Shown: piece by piece, positions 24,604-32,090 of the stretch
Position numbering within the stretch: position 1 is the stretch's first letter
How the letters are laid out: the number at the start of each line of letters is the position of its first letter
DNA from: an uncultured Eubacteriales bacterium
GTDB lineage: Bacteria; Bacillota; Clostridia; Oscillospirales; Acutalibacteraceae
DNA length: 34,112 bases
Assembly (NCBI GenBank): GCA_934486915.1
Contig: CAKSRC010000014.1
Coordinates: 1-34,112, forward strand
Direction of reading: 5' to 3'
Position numbers and translations under genes: made by a program
The notes under the pieces: model-generated
The model's input: the letters and a program-made list of their open reading frames with translations, nothing else
Databases searched by the model: none
What the model was told of the DNA's origin: nothing

Positions 24604-25488
24604 TTAGGAAAGCGCCTCCTTGAGTACGTGCATATTTTGGCGCATTGCGTTTAGATAGGCATCATTAGAGATTTCGCCGCTTGAAGAGGGATCAAGAAAA
24701 TAAACTTTAGCGTCAGTCTCATTGGCTATTATGTTAGCAGCATCAGGGGAGTACTGTGGTTCTGCAAACAGTGCCTTAATGCCGGTCTTATTGACTAGTT
24801 CTATAGTATCCGAGATTTCTTGAGCGCTGGGAGTACTGTTTGGTTCACGGTCGATAACGCCTGCGATGTTAAGAGAAAATTCTTTTGCAAAATATGGGAA
24901 AGCTTCGTGAAATGTAATTATATCCTTACCTTTTATATCGTTTAGTTCCTTATGCATTTCGTCTTTTAGAGACTGAAGCTTATTTATATAATTAGATGTG
25001 TTTTCCATATATTTAGCTTTATTTTTTGGATCGATATCTATAATTCCATTGGAAATATTTTTAACTTGTTCAATATAATCGCTGATCGACACCCATATAT
25101 GAGGGTTAGATTCACCCGATTCATCATCTTTCATAAGTTCGATACCAGTGCTGGAATCTATTATTTTTGTGTCTATTTGTTGATCGATTATTTTATCGAT
25201 AAAAGACTCCATCGATGCCCCGTTTATAATAAAGGCATCCGCCTTTTCGATTTTTTTAATATCATTTGATGTTATTTGGAAGTCGTGAAGACAACCCGTA
25301 TATTGCTCTGCCATATTATCGACTTTAATATCGTCTACACCGTCTACAATGTTAAGGGTCATAATATAAATAGGGTAAAATGATGTGATTAAATTAAGTT
25401 TGGCCGAGTTGTTTTTTTGGTATCCGCAGCCGGAAATAAAGGATGTTCCAACTATTAGCGATAACAATAATGCAAGGATCTTTTTCAA
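24604..25488 (-). CDS. znuA: Metal (zinc-type) ABC transporter substrate-binding lipoprotein
   Basis: A 294-residue member of the cluster A-I (ZnuA/TroA) binding proteins. A lipoprotein signal ends in the lipobox ISGC (Cys about 24). The expected metal-ligand segments are present: CLHDFQITSND with His, NPHIWVS with His, and FHEAFPYFAKEF with His, plus an acidic EPQYSPD region near the C-terminus. There is no His-rich loop of the kind found in some zinc-specific members. I start at TTG 25488, six bases after GGAGTG; the longer GTG start at 25497 lies in that ribosome site. Confidence 0.92.
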   Translation of the reverse strand: MKKILALLLSLIVGTSFISGCGYQKNNSAKLNLITSFYPIYIMTLNIVDGVDDIKVDNMAEQYTGCLHDFQITSNDIKKIEKADAFIINGASMESFIDKIIDQQIDTKIIDSSTGIELMKDDESGESNPHIWVSISDYIEQVKNISNGIIDIDPKNKAKYMENTSNYINKLQSLKDEMHKELNDIKGKDIITFHEAFPYFAKEFSLNIAGVIDREPNSTPSAQEISDTIELVNKTGIKALFAEPQYSPDAANIIANETDAKVYFLDPSSSGEISNDAYLNAMRQNMHVLKEALS

Positions 25489-25517
25489 TAATAACACTCC
25501 ATGTAGCTTAAATTTTA

Positions 25518-25536
25518 ATTATCTATTAATGATAAT
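25518..25536. promoter_or_regulatory. Palindromic operator candidate over the znu promoter
   Basis: ATTATC (25518-25523) and GATAAT (25531-25536) form a perfect inverted repeat with seven bases between. It covers the -10 box and the start point of the znu promoter, the place expected for a Fur/Zur- or DtxR-type metal repressor. Confidence 0.45.
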
Positions 25537-25557
25537 ATAAATTTTAAAGAGTGTCAA
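25529..25557 (-). promoter_or_regulatory. Sigma-A promoter of the znuACB operon
   Basis: Reading leftward, consensus TTGACA (25557-25552), a 17-base spacer and TATCAT (25534-25529; five of six). Transcription should start near 25522. Confidence 0.75.
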
Positions 25558-25602
25558 TTGTAAGTAAAGGAAGTCTTTATAATTTAAGTAAATAAAGGGA
25601 GA

Positions 25603-25630
25603 TTGTATTTAAACAAAAAAATGATATAAT
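25603..25630 (+). promoter_or_regulatory. Predicted promoter for the CrtO-like gene
   Basis: Consensus TATAAT (25625-25630) with an extended -10 TGA element directly before it. The -35 is weak: TTGTAT (25603-25608), 16-base spacer. Confidence 0.5.
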
Positions 25631-25660
25631 AGAGATATTATTAAAGTGGGAGGACGGTTA

Positions 25661-26182
25661 ATGTTTAGGGATTTAGAATACGAACGTTTAATAATAATTA
25701 ATATAATACTTTTGGCATTATGGACTCTTGTATGTTTTTTAGCATGTATTATAATAAAGGAGTCTTATTTTAACCCAGATAAGCCAATGTATAAAATGAA
25801 AAAATGGGAAAAATCAGGTAAATGGTATGTAAAAAATTTAAAAATAAAAGCATGGAAGGACATTTTACCGCAGCATATAGGAAGAAATGGTTTTTCTAAG
25901 GAACATTTTACGGATTCATCCATTGATTATATTGACAAATTTATAATGGAAACTTGTAGAGGTGAATGGGATCATTCTATGAATTGCCTATATGCGATTA
26001 TCGCTATTTTAATAAATCCGTTTTGGATAGGCATACTTTTTGCATTTATTACTTTATTAATAAACCTCCCTTTTATAGCAATACAAAGGTATAATAGGTT
26101 TCGTCTTTTAACCGTAAGAAAGAGAGTAAGCAGACTAAATCAGAATAACGATGTTTTAAAGACGAGAATAGAAGAAGCTTAA
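25661..26182 (+). CDS. CrtO-type (glycosyl-diaponeurosporenoate acyltransferase-like) membrane protein
   Basis: A 173-residue protein with an N-terminal double hydrophobic segment (about 10-35), a central conserved region (KIKAWKDILPQ about 61-71, GFSK, then FIMETCRGEWDH about 91-102) and two further hydrophobic segments (about 107-140). This arrangement matches the CrtO-like family named after the staphylococcal staphyloxanthin acyltransferase. No carotenoid genes are seen here, and many Firmicutes carry family members without making staphyloxanthin, so the true acyl acceptor is unknown. The start at 25661 has GGGAGGA upstream; an in-frame GTG at 25646 is inside or before that site. It is followed after 14 bases by rsmE, probably as an operon. 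Confidence 0.65.
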   Translation: MFRDLEYERLIIINIILLALWTLVCFLACIIIKESYFNPDKPMYKMKKWEKSGKWYVKNLKIKAWKDILPQHIGRNGFSKEHFTDSSIDYIDKFIMETCRGEWDHSMNCLYAIIAILINPFWIGILFAFITLLINLPFIAIQRYNRFRLLTVRKRVSRLNQNNDVLKTRIEEA

Positions 26183-26196
26183 TTTTGGGAGGAATT

Positions 26197-26919
26197 ATGG
26201 CGCGTTTTTTTGTGGATGAGATTTTGGGTGACAGCTATATTTTAAAAGGTGATGATGCAAGGCATGCTATAAAGTCTCTTAGGATGAAGGTAGATGAAGA
26301 AGTTACACTATGTTCTAAGGATGGCATGGAATATCTTTGTAGAATCGAGAAAATAGAAAATCAAGAGGCCTTGCTTAAGGTTGTAAGTAAGTCGATATCA
26401 TTAAGTGAGCCGAAGACAAAGGTATGTTTATACCAGGCGATGCCTAAGTCTGATAAGTTTGATTTAATAGTTCAAAAGTCTGTTGAACTGGGCGTTGACA
26501 CTATTGTCCCTGTCATGACGTCAAGATGTATTTCAAGGCCGGATAATAAATCATTAAATAAGAAAATAGACCGTTTAAATAAAATATCTAAGGAAGCGGC
26601 AAAGCAATCTCGAAGAGGAAAAGTACCCAAGGTCTTTGATATGATTAACCTAAATGATATTAAGGACCATGTAAATAGGTTTGATAAGTTTATTGTTTTT
26701 TACGAAAATGGTGGAGAAAAATTTAGAAACCTAGTAGATGTAGATTCTAAAAACATAGCTATATTAGTAGGGCCCGAAGGGGGATTTTCTAAGGAAGAGA
26801 TTGAATTTTTAAAGGAAATTGGTGTTGCCGTGGCGACATTAGGACCTAGAATACTAAGGACTGAAACGGCTCCTCTTATGGCCTTATCGATAATTATGGA
26901 GCTTACGGGGAATATCTAA
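26197..26919 (+). CDS. rsmE: 16S rRNA (uracil(1498)-N3)-methyltransferase
   Basis: RsmE methylates N3 of U1498 in 16S rRNA and belongs to the SPOUT (knotted) methyltransferases. The 240-residue protein has an N-terminal PUA-like domain (ARFFVDE, DARHAIKSLRM) and the C-terminal SPOUT domain, with AMPKSDKFDLIVQKSVELGV (about 81-100), LVGPEGGFSKEE (about 190-201) and the knot motif LGPRILRTETA near the end. ATG 26197 has GGGAGGA at a good distance. In many Firmicutes prmA precedes rsmE; here a CrtO-like gene does. Confidence 0.96.
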   Translation: MARFFVDEILGDSYILKGDDARHAIKSLRMKVDEEVTLCSKDGMEYLCRIEKIENQEALLKVVSKSISLSEPKTKVCLYQAMPKSDKFDLIVQKSVELGVDTIVPVMTSRCISRPDNKSLNKKIDRLNKISKEAAKQSRRGKVPKVFDMINLNDIKDHVNRFDKFIVFYENGGEKFRNLVDVDSKNIAILVGPEGGFSKEEIEFLKEIGVAVATLGPRILRTETAPLMALSIIMELTGNI

Positions 26920-26936
26920 ATTAAATGAAATTAATA

Positions 26937-26971
26937 GGCACCTGCATAACTTTATTATGCAGGTGCCGTTT
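26937..26971. terminator. Terminator between rsmE and the flavodiiron protein gene
   Basis: GGCACCTGCATAA (26937-26949) pairs perfectly over 13 bases with TTATGCAGGTGCC (26955-26967) around a five-base loop, followed on the + strand by GTTTTG. It can serve both converging units, better for rsmE. Confidence 0.88.
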
Positions 26972-26990
26972 TGTATGATATAAAAAATAA

Positions 26991-28181
26991 TTACTTGATA
27001 TTTTGGATTATTTCCATAGCATACTTTTTCATGCTTTTAATGTCGTCATCATTTGGCATGAAGTTTACCTTAATTCCATCACCAATAAAATTAAATTTTA
27101 ATTGGCTAAGCCTAGACTTTATCATATCTACAGCTTCTCCGCTCCATCCATATGAGCCGAAGGCGCCGGCAGGTTTTGATTTAGTGTTTATAGCGTCGAT
27201 TGAAGATAAAATATTCCATACAACCTTAGGTGCATCCTTGTTAATAGTGCATGAGCCTACCATAATAGCATCGCAGTCTGATATTTTCTCGACTACCCTA
27301 TCAATAGGGGTATCTACCATATCTAAGAGATTTACTTCTATATCACTGTTTTTTGATATTTCATCAGCTGCTGCCTCTGCTAAAATTTTTGTGCATTTAT
27401 AAGCGGATGCATAAAGTATAAGTATATTTTTATTAGAGGTATTTTTAGGTGAACTCCAAACAAGGTAATCGTTCATTCTTTCCTTAACTTGGGATGTTAG
27501 TATTGGGCCATGGCTTGGACATAAAAATTGTATGTCGAGGTCTTTAATTTTTTCAAGACCCTTTAAGACATAAGGTTTAAATGGAGAGAATATACCTTGA
27601 TAATAATACTTAAACTCATCTAAGTATTTATCTTTATACTTAATATTTTCCTCAAACATTGTAGGTTCACAAAAATGGCAGCCTAAAAAGTCACATGAAA
27701 ATAGGACATTTTCTTCTTTAAACCATGTCATCATTGAATCAGGCCAATGAAGAAGCGGGGCTACTATAAACTCTAATGTTTTATCGCCAATTGACAATGT
27801 TTCCTTATCTTTAACTATTTTGCACTTAAAATCCATGTTCAAAATGTTTTTTAGATATTTTGATGCGGCCATAGTGCAGACTACTGTAATATTAGGATTT
27901 ATGTCCAGAAGTTTTTTAAGGCTTCCGGAATGGTCAAGTTCAGTATGGTTCATGATAATATATTCAATGTCATTTAGGTCTACAAGAGAGCCTATATTAT
28001 TGATATATTCATCAAAATAATCATTGTGAACAGTTTCAACTAAAACATTTTTTGCTCCAGTTATTAAATAAGAGTTATATGATGTCCCATATTTTGCTTC
28101 CATGACAATATCAAAAACTCTTAATGACGGGTTTATTACTCCTATGGAATATACATTTTCAGATACACGTTCAATACTCAT
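26991..28181 (-). CDS. fprA: Flavodiiron protein (A-type flavoprotein, O2/NO reductase)
   Basis: Flavodiiron proteins reduce oxygen to water and/or nitric oxide to nitrous oxide in the cytoplasm of anaerobes, receiving electrons from rubredoxin. The 396-residue length is typical. The N-terminal metallo-beta-lactamase-like domain keeps the whole diiron ligand set: H79-x-E81-x-D83-H84 (NHTELDHSG), H145, D164 and H225. A C-terminal flavodoxin domain (about 252-396) binds FMN, with the ILYASAYKCT loop and FGSYGWSGEA. The gene starts 14 bases after the rubredoxin stop, and its ribosome site AAAGGAATG overlaps that stop, so the two form an operon. Preference for O2 or NO cannot be read from sequence. 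Confidence 0.96.
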   Translation of the reverse strand: MSIERVSENVYSIGVINPSLRVFDIVMEAKYGTSYNSYLITGAKNVLVETVHNDYFDEYINNIGSLVDLNDIEYIIMNHTELDHSGSLKKLLDINPNITVVCTMAASKYLKNILNMDFKCKIVKDKETLSIGDKTLEFIVAPLLHWPDSMMTWFKEENVLFSCDFLGCHFCEPTMFEENIKYKDKYLDEFKYYYQGIFSPFKPYVLKGLEKIKDLDIQFLCPSHGPILTSQVKERMNDYLVWSSPKNTSNKNILILYASAYKCTKILAEAAADEISKNSDIEVNLLDMVDTPIDRVVEKISDCDAIMVGSCTINKDAPKVVWNILSSIDAINTKSKPAGAFGSYGWSGEAVDMIKSRLSQLKFNFIGDGIKVNFMPNDDDIKSMKKYAMEIIQNIK

Positions 28182-28195
28182 ATTAAATCATTCCT

Positions 28196-28357
28196 TTATT
28201 TTACTTCGCTAAACATATCTTTTGTAACAAAACAAAGAGGGCATACCCAATCGTCAGGGATGTCTTCAAATGCTGTTCCTGCGGGGATACCGCCTTCAGG
28301 ATCTCCTATTTCAGGGTCATAAACCCATCCGCATACGTCACAAATATATTTTTTCAT
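28196..28357 (-). CDS. Rubredoxin
   Basis: A 53-residue Fe(Cys)4 electron carrier encoded directly before the flavodiiron protein, its presumed electron acceptor. The metal-binding pairs are C6-x2-C9 (CDVCGW) and C39-x2-C42 (CPLCF), with the usual YDPEIGDPEGGIPAGTAFED core and a DDWVCP segment. The residue after the last Cys is Phe43, where rubredoxins nearly always have Gly. AAAGGAG precedes the ATG by about ten bases. The gene is short enough to be missed by length-filtered gene calling. Confidence 0.96.
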   Translation of the reverse strand: MKKYICDVCGWVYDPEIGDPEGGIPAGTAFEDIPDDWVCPLCFVTKDMFSEVK

Positions 28358-28397
28358 GATAAAAAATCTCCTTTCAAGTATTTTAGGTTACTATATA

Positions 28398-28426
28398 ATA
28401 ATATTCTAAATTGGGTGGATTGTAAA
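28398..28426 (-). promoter_or_regulatory. Predicted promoter of the rubredoxin-flavodiiron operon
   Basis: Reading leftward, TTTACA (28426-28421), a 17-base spacer and TATTAT (28403-28398), about 40 bases before the rubredoxin ATG. Confidence 0.6.
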
Positions 28427-28498
28427 ATTGTAAAAACTAAAAATGTATGATAACATAAATACAAGATATAAATAAACAATATCTAAGGGGAAATGAGC

Positions 28499-28933
28499 AT
28501 GACAGTTGAAAAGATTAGCGATTCCATAAGGGAATATATAGACAAGAATGACTTTTTAAAAAAATTAATGGGTATTAGTGAATATATAATTTATATCTAT
28601 ACTGTTTTATTTTTAATAAACAGTTTTATAAAATTAAGCGGGATGGTTCAATCTATACTCCATTATTCATTTTATGTGATTATAATATTGGCGTTTGCAT
28701 CGAAGAAGTATATAGGGCTTATAGTAGCATTTTTAGGTTGTGCGGCTGCAAAGTTTGTAAGCTTTTTTAGGTTGATTTTTATTTCAAATTTTCAAATTTT
28801 TTCTTGGGATGGGTTTATAGGAATGATATTTTTCATGCTTCTTGCTTGGGCGGCAATTTGGATGTTCAAGAAGCAAACTACATCATCAAAAGAAAATGGT
28901 AGCCATGGAGATTTGAATAAATTAGAGGAGTAG
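28499..28933 (+). CDS. Unrecognised membrane protein
   Basis: I do not recognise a family. The 144-residue protein has a short N-terminal polar region and then about four hydrophobic segments (about 25-45, 52-68, 70-95 and 105-123). It ends in a hydrophilic, Lys/Ser-rich tail of about 20 residues. I start at ATG 28499, which has AAGGGG eight bases upstream; the ATG at 28493 is only two bases from that site. Its stop is four bases from the stop of the converging small gene, with no terminator between. Confidence 0.7.
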   Translation: MTVEKISDSIREYIDKNDFLKKLMGISEYIIYIYTVLFLINSFIKLSGMVQSILHYSFYVIIILAFASKKYIGLIVAFLGCAAAKFVSFFRLIFISNFQIFSWDGFIGMIFFMLLAWAAIWMFKKQTTSSKENGSHGDLNKLEE

Positions 28934-28937
28934 GATC

Positions 28938-29150
28938 TTATTCTTTGAGGTTTTTTATTAATTCAGTTTCAAAATCTAAGATATGATTTTTAATATCGTC
29001 GACTATTTGATAGTATGCAAATTCAATATTACTAAAGTAATTTTTTGCAAATTTATACCCTGCTATGCTTGAAAATACAAAAACCAGAAGTGACATAACA
29101 AAGAAGGCCGCGGATTTCAAAAAAGCATGCATTTTATTTTTAAAAAACAT
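28938..29150 (-). CDS. Small membrane protein of unknown function
   Basis: A 70-residue protein with one hydrophobic helix (about 11-32) after a short basic N-terminus (inside) and a polar, mildly acidic C-terminal half (about 36-70) that should be outside. GGGGTGAG lies close before the ATG. No family recognised. The good ribosome site and sensible membrane topology support it as a real gene, though its size leaves doubt. Confidence 0.6.
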   Translation of the reverse strand: MFFKNKMHAFLKSAAFFVMSLLVFVFSSIAGYKFAKNYFSNIEFAYYQIVDDIKNHILDFETELIKNLKE

Positions 29151-29235
29151 ATACTCACCCCAAAGATAAACTTATTGTGTGAATTTTTGGAATGAATATA
29201 CAGTGATAATGTAAATGATATGTGTTCAAAAATTA

Positions 29236-29265
29236 TCGACAAAACCTATTTGGATATATTATAAT
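29236..29265 (+). promoter_or_regulatory. Predicted promoter of the cysteine desulfurase-thiI-sortase operon
   Basis: TCGACA (29236-29241; five of six), an 18-base spacer and consensus TATAAT (29260-29265). The start codon is at 29302. The -35 sits in ATCGACA, one mismatch from a reverse Spo0A box (TTCGACA). Confidence 0.6.
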
Positions 29266-29301
29266 AAGACTATTGAGTAAATATTAAAGGGAAGAGATAA
29301 A

Positions 29302-30435
29302 TTGGAGGACATATATTTAGATAACAGTGCCACCACTGTGGTTTGTAAGGAAGCCTGCGATAAAATTTTAGAAATGTTGTCAAAAAACTATGGCAATCCT
29401 TCGTCTTTACATACCAAGGGTATGGATGCCGAAAGAGAGCTGATAAAGGCTAAAAAGGTTATTGCAGATTTTATAAAGTGCAAGGAGAATGAAGTGTATT
29501 TTACTTCCGGCGGGACGGAAGCCAACAATATAGCTATTCTTGGAGCCTGCAGGCGAAGAAAGAAACTGGGTAATAAAATAGTAGCGTCGGCTGTCGAACA
29601 TTCTTCGGTCATAGAACCTTTAAAGCAGCTTGAAAAAGAAGGCTTTGAAGTTGTGTATATAAAACCGGATATTTACGGTCGAATAGATGAGAAGGATATT
29701 GAAAAAGAGATAGACAGCAACACGATACTTGTAAGTTTAATGTATGTAAATAATGAAGTAGGGGCTGTAAATCCCGTTGATAAGGTTAAGAAAATAATTG
29801 CTAAGAAAAAATCAAAGGCAATTTTTCACATGGATGCCGTACAGGCCTTTGGTAAGCTTGATATTTCGGTTAAAAAGTTGGATGTGGATTTAATGACGAT
29901 AACAGCTCATAAAATACATGGTCCAAAAGGTGTTGGAGCTCTTTATATAAAAAAAGGAGTTTTGGTATCACCTATTGTTTATGGTGGTGAACAAGAGAGC
30001 AAGATTCGTCCGGGGACAGAATCAATAGCCCTTATAGCGGGATTTTGTGAAGCAATTAAGGCATTATCGCCTCTAAAGGAAAAGTATAAGCAAATTGAAG
30101 ATATAAGAAATGAATTAATATCTCAACTTAAAATGATAGATGGGGTAAAAATTAACTCTAAGGAGGACGGGTTTGCTTATATTGTAAACTTTTCAGTCCC
30201 TGGCATTAGATCTGAAACGATGCTGCATTACCTTGAGGATAGGGGAATCTATGTCTCAAGTGGATCTGCTTGCTCTAAGGGTAAAAAAAGCCATGTGTTA
30301 AGTAATTTGGGCATTAGTGATGAACTCGTAGATTCAGCTTTAAGGGTGAGCTTTTCGAGATACAACACAAAGCAAGATGTAATATCATTGGCAAAAGCAG
30401 TTGAAGAGGGAATAACTAAAATAAAAAGGAGATAG
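29302..30435 (+). CDS. Cysteine desulfurase (NifS/IscS-type, ThiI partner)
   Basis: This PLP enzyme takes sulfur from cysteine as a protein-bound persulfide. The 377-residue protein has the N-terminal YLDNSATT, the GGTEANN cofactor motif (about 70-76), the PLP lysine K204 in TAHKIHGPKG, and the active cysteine C324 in SSGSACSKG. The start is TTG 29302 with AAGGGAAGAG upstream. thiI follows after eight bases, as in Bacillus where a dedicated NifS-like protein (NifZ) feeds ThiI for 4-thiouridine in tRNA. No iscU or other Fe-S scaffold gene is nearby, which favours the ThiI role over general Fe-S assembly. Confidence 0.94.
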   Translation: MEDIYLDNSATTVVCKEACDKILEMLSKNYGNPSSLHTKGMDAERELIKAKKVIADFIKCKENEVYFTSGGTEANNIAILGACRRRKKLGNKIVASAVEHSSVIEPLKQLEKEGFEVVYIKPDIYGRIDEKDIEKEIDSNTILVSLMYVNNEVGAVNPVDKVKKIIAKKKSKAIFHMDAVQAFGKLDISVKKLDVDLMTITAHKIHGPKGVGALYIKKGVLVSPIVYGGEQESKIRPGTESIALIAGFCEAIKALSPLKEKYKQIEDIRNELISQLKMIDGVKINSKEDGFAYIVNFSVPGIRSETMLHYLEDRGIYVSSGSACSKGKKSHVLSNLGISDELVDSALRVSFSRYNTKQDVISLAKAVEEGITKIKRR

Positions 30436-30443
30436 AAGTTAAA

Positions 30444-31625
30444 TTGAGAGAAATTATATTAGCTAAAGTAGGCGAGATAGTTTTAAAAGGCCTTAATAGA
30501 AGAATGTTTGAGGATGTCCTAATAAAAAATATTAAACGCTCTATATATAAATTTGGAAAATTTAATATTTCAAGTGCACAGTCGACCATCTATATAGAGC
30601 CTGAAAGTGAAGACATAGATTTAGATGAGGTTTTGGATGTTTTATTAAAAGTATTTGGTATCGCGTCTATTTCAAAGGCTTGTGTTTCAAGCAAGGATAT
30701 GGAGGCTATAAAGAACTCGGCAGTAAAATATTTAGGAGAAACCCTTGAAAACATAAAAACATTTAAGGTGGAATCGAAGAGGGCGGATAAAAAATTCCCA
30801 CTTAAATCTCCACAAATATCAGCGGAGCTTGGTGGGCATCTTCTAGATAACTTTAAGAATTTATCAGTTGATGTACATAACCCTGATTTAATTGTTAATG
30901 TGGAAATAAGGGAGAAAAACGCATACATAAGAGGGGAGGCTCTTCATGCAGCGGGTGGAATACCAGTAGGTACCGGCGGAAAGGCTGCTATATTGATATC
31001 CGGCGGAATTGATAGTCCTGTTGCTGCTTGGATGATGGCAAAAAGGGGAGTAGAACTTACGGCCATACACTTTGCGAGCCCTCCATACACAAGCCAAAGA
31101 GCTGAAGATAAAGTAGTACAACTTTTATCCAAAGTTTCTGAATATGCCGGAAGAATCACTATGATAACCGTGCCATTTACGAAAATCCAAGAAGTAATAA
31201 AGGATGAATGTCCCGAAGAACTTTTTACAATAATCATGAGAAGAATTATGATGAGAATTTCAGAGAAACTTTCTGCTAAATATGGTTGTTTGGCACTCAT
31301 TACAGGGGAAAGCTTAGGGCAGGTTGCAAGCCAAACCATTGGAGCAATAGCTTGTACTGATCATGTTGTTTCAATGCCGGTATTTAGACCTCTTATAGGG
31401 ATGGATAAGGATGAAATAGTTGCAATATCAAGAAAAATCGATACATTTGATATCTCAATAATGCCATATGAAGATTGTTGCACTGTTTTTACACCCAAAC
31501 ATCCAAGGACAAAACCGGTTTTGGCATTTGTTGAAAAAGCAGAGCAAAAGGTTAATTTTGACGAACTCATTGAAGAAGCAATTGAAAATATTAAATTAAC
31601 TAAGATTGGATATGGGGATAGATAA
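30444..31625 (+). CDS. thiI: tRNA 4-thiouridine synthase ThiI
   Basis: ThiI adenylates U8 of tRNA and inserts sulfur; in some bacteria it also supplies thiazole sulfur for thiamine. The 393-residue protein has an N-terminal ferredoxin-like/THUMP region (about 1-165) and a PP-loop ATPase domain with SGGIDSP (186-192) and CCTVFTPKHPRTKP near the C-terminus. The C-terminal rhodanese domain of the Escherichia coli protein is absent, as is usual in Firmicutes, so persulfide transfer must come directly from the upstream desulfurase. The start is TTG 30444, chosen because MREIILAKVGEIVLKG matches the family N-terminus. Confidence 0.96.
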   Translation: MREIILAKVGEIVLKGLNRRMFEDVLIKNIKRSIYKFGKFNISSAQSTIYIEPESEDIDLDEVLDVLLKVFGIASISKACVSSKDMEAIKNSAVKYLGETLENIKTFKVESKRADKKFPLKSPQISAELGGHLLDNFKNLSVDVHNPDLIVNVEIREKNAYIRGEALHAAGGIPVGTGGKAAILISGGIDSPVAAWMMAKRGVELTAIHFASPPYTSQRAEDKVVQLLSKVSEYAGRITMITVPFTKIQEVIKDECPEELFTIIMRRIMMRISEKLSAKYGCLALITGESLGQVASQTIGAIACTDHVVSMPVFRPLIGMDKDEIVAISRKIDTFDISIMPYEDCCTVFTPKHPRTKPVLAFVEKAEQKVNFDELIEEAIENIKLTKIGYGDR

Positions 31626-31629
31626 AATT

Positions 31630-32079
31630 ATGAATGCGGAAATCTATTTTATAAAAGAGCAGGTGTTTGTAGAGACTGAAGTCGAAAAAATGGTAAGAGA
31701 TATTATAGGTATTCTAAAATATGCAAATACCAATGTTTTGTACAGAACCATAGTTGAAGGTACAAAAGAAAATCTTGAAGAAGCCTTTTTGGATACGATT
31801 AGCAGTTCAGATAAAATAGATTTCATTATCATAATAGGTGGTTTATATAACGATAGGAATTGTCTTGTAAAGTCATTTTTTAGGGATAAAAATATAATAC
31901 TTGAATGGGACAAGCTTTCAAAAAATGCTCAATTTCTCTATACCCATGGTGCCGCCATACCGGGATTTTGTGTGGAATATTTAAACAGATCTGTAATATT
32001 ACTACCCAATTTGTTTAGCAATACTTTGGATATAGTTCAAAATTTTGTGGTTCCGTTTTTGATAAATAAAGAAAAGTAG
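31630..32079 (+). CDS. Degenerate CinA/MoaB-type (MoCF fold) domain protein
   Basis: A 149-residue protein whose outline follows the N-terminal domain of CinA. It starts MNAEIYFIKE (CinA: MKAEII-type). The IDFIIIIGGLYNDRN segment (about 63-77) stands where CinA has a GGLGPTxDD motif, and GAAIPGFCVEYLNRSVILLPN stands, in two parts, where CinA has GTAPGF followed by ILLPGPPSE. The nucleotide/pterin-site residues of those motifs are mostly changed and the C-terminal amidohydrolase domain of CinA is absent. Catalysis therefore looks doubtful and function is unknown. ATG 31630 follows GGGGAT and lies four bases after the thiI stop; a TTG at 31606 would overlap thiI. Homology is by eye only. Confidence 0.6.
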   Translation: MNAEIYFIKEQVFVETEVEKMVRDIIGILKYANTNVLYRTIVEGTKENLEEAFLDTISSSDKIDFIIIIGGLYNDRNCLVKSFFRDKNIILEWDKLSKNAQFLYTHGAAIPGFCVEYLNRSVILLPNLFSNTLDIVQNFVVPFLINKEK

Positions 32080-32090
32080 GAGGACTAAAT

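Noticed and set aside
26971..27402. 143-residue open frame on the + strand over the end of the flavodiiron gene
   Set aside because: It is antisense to a gene with all catalytic ligands intact and resembles no family.
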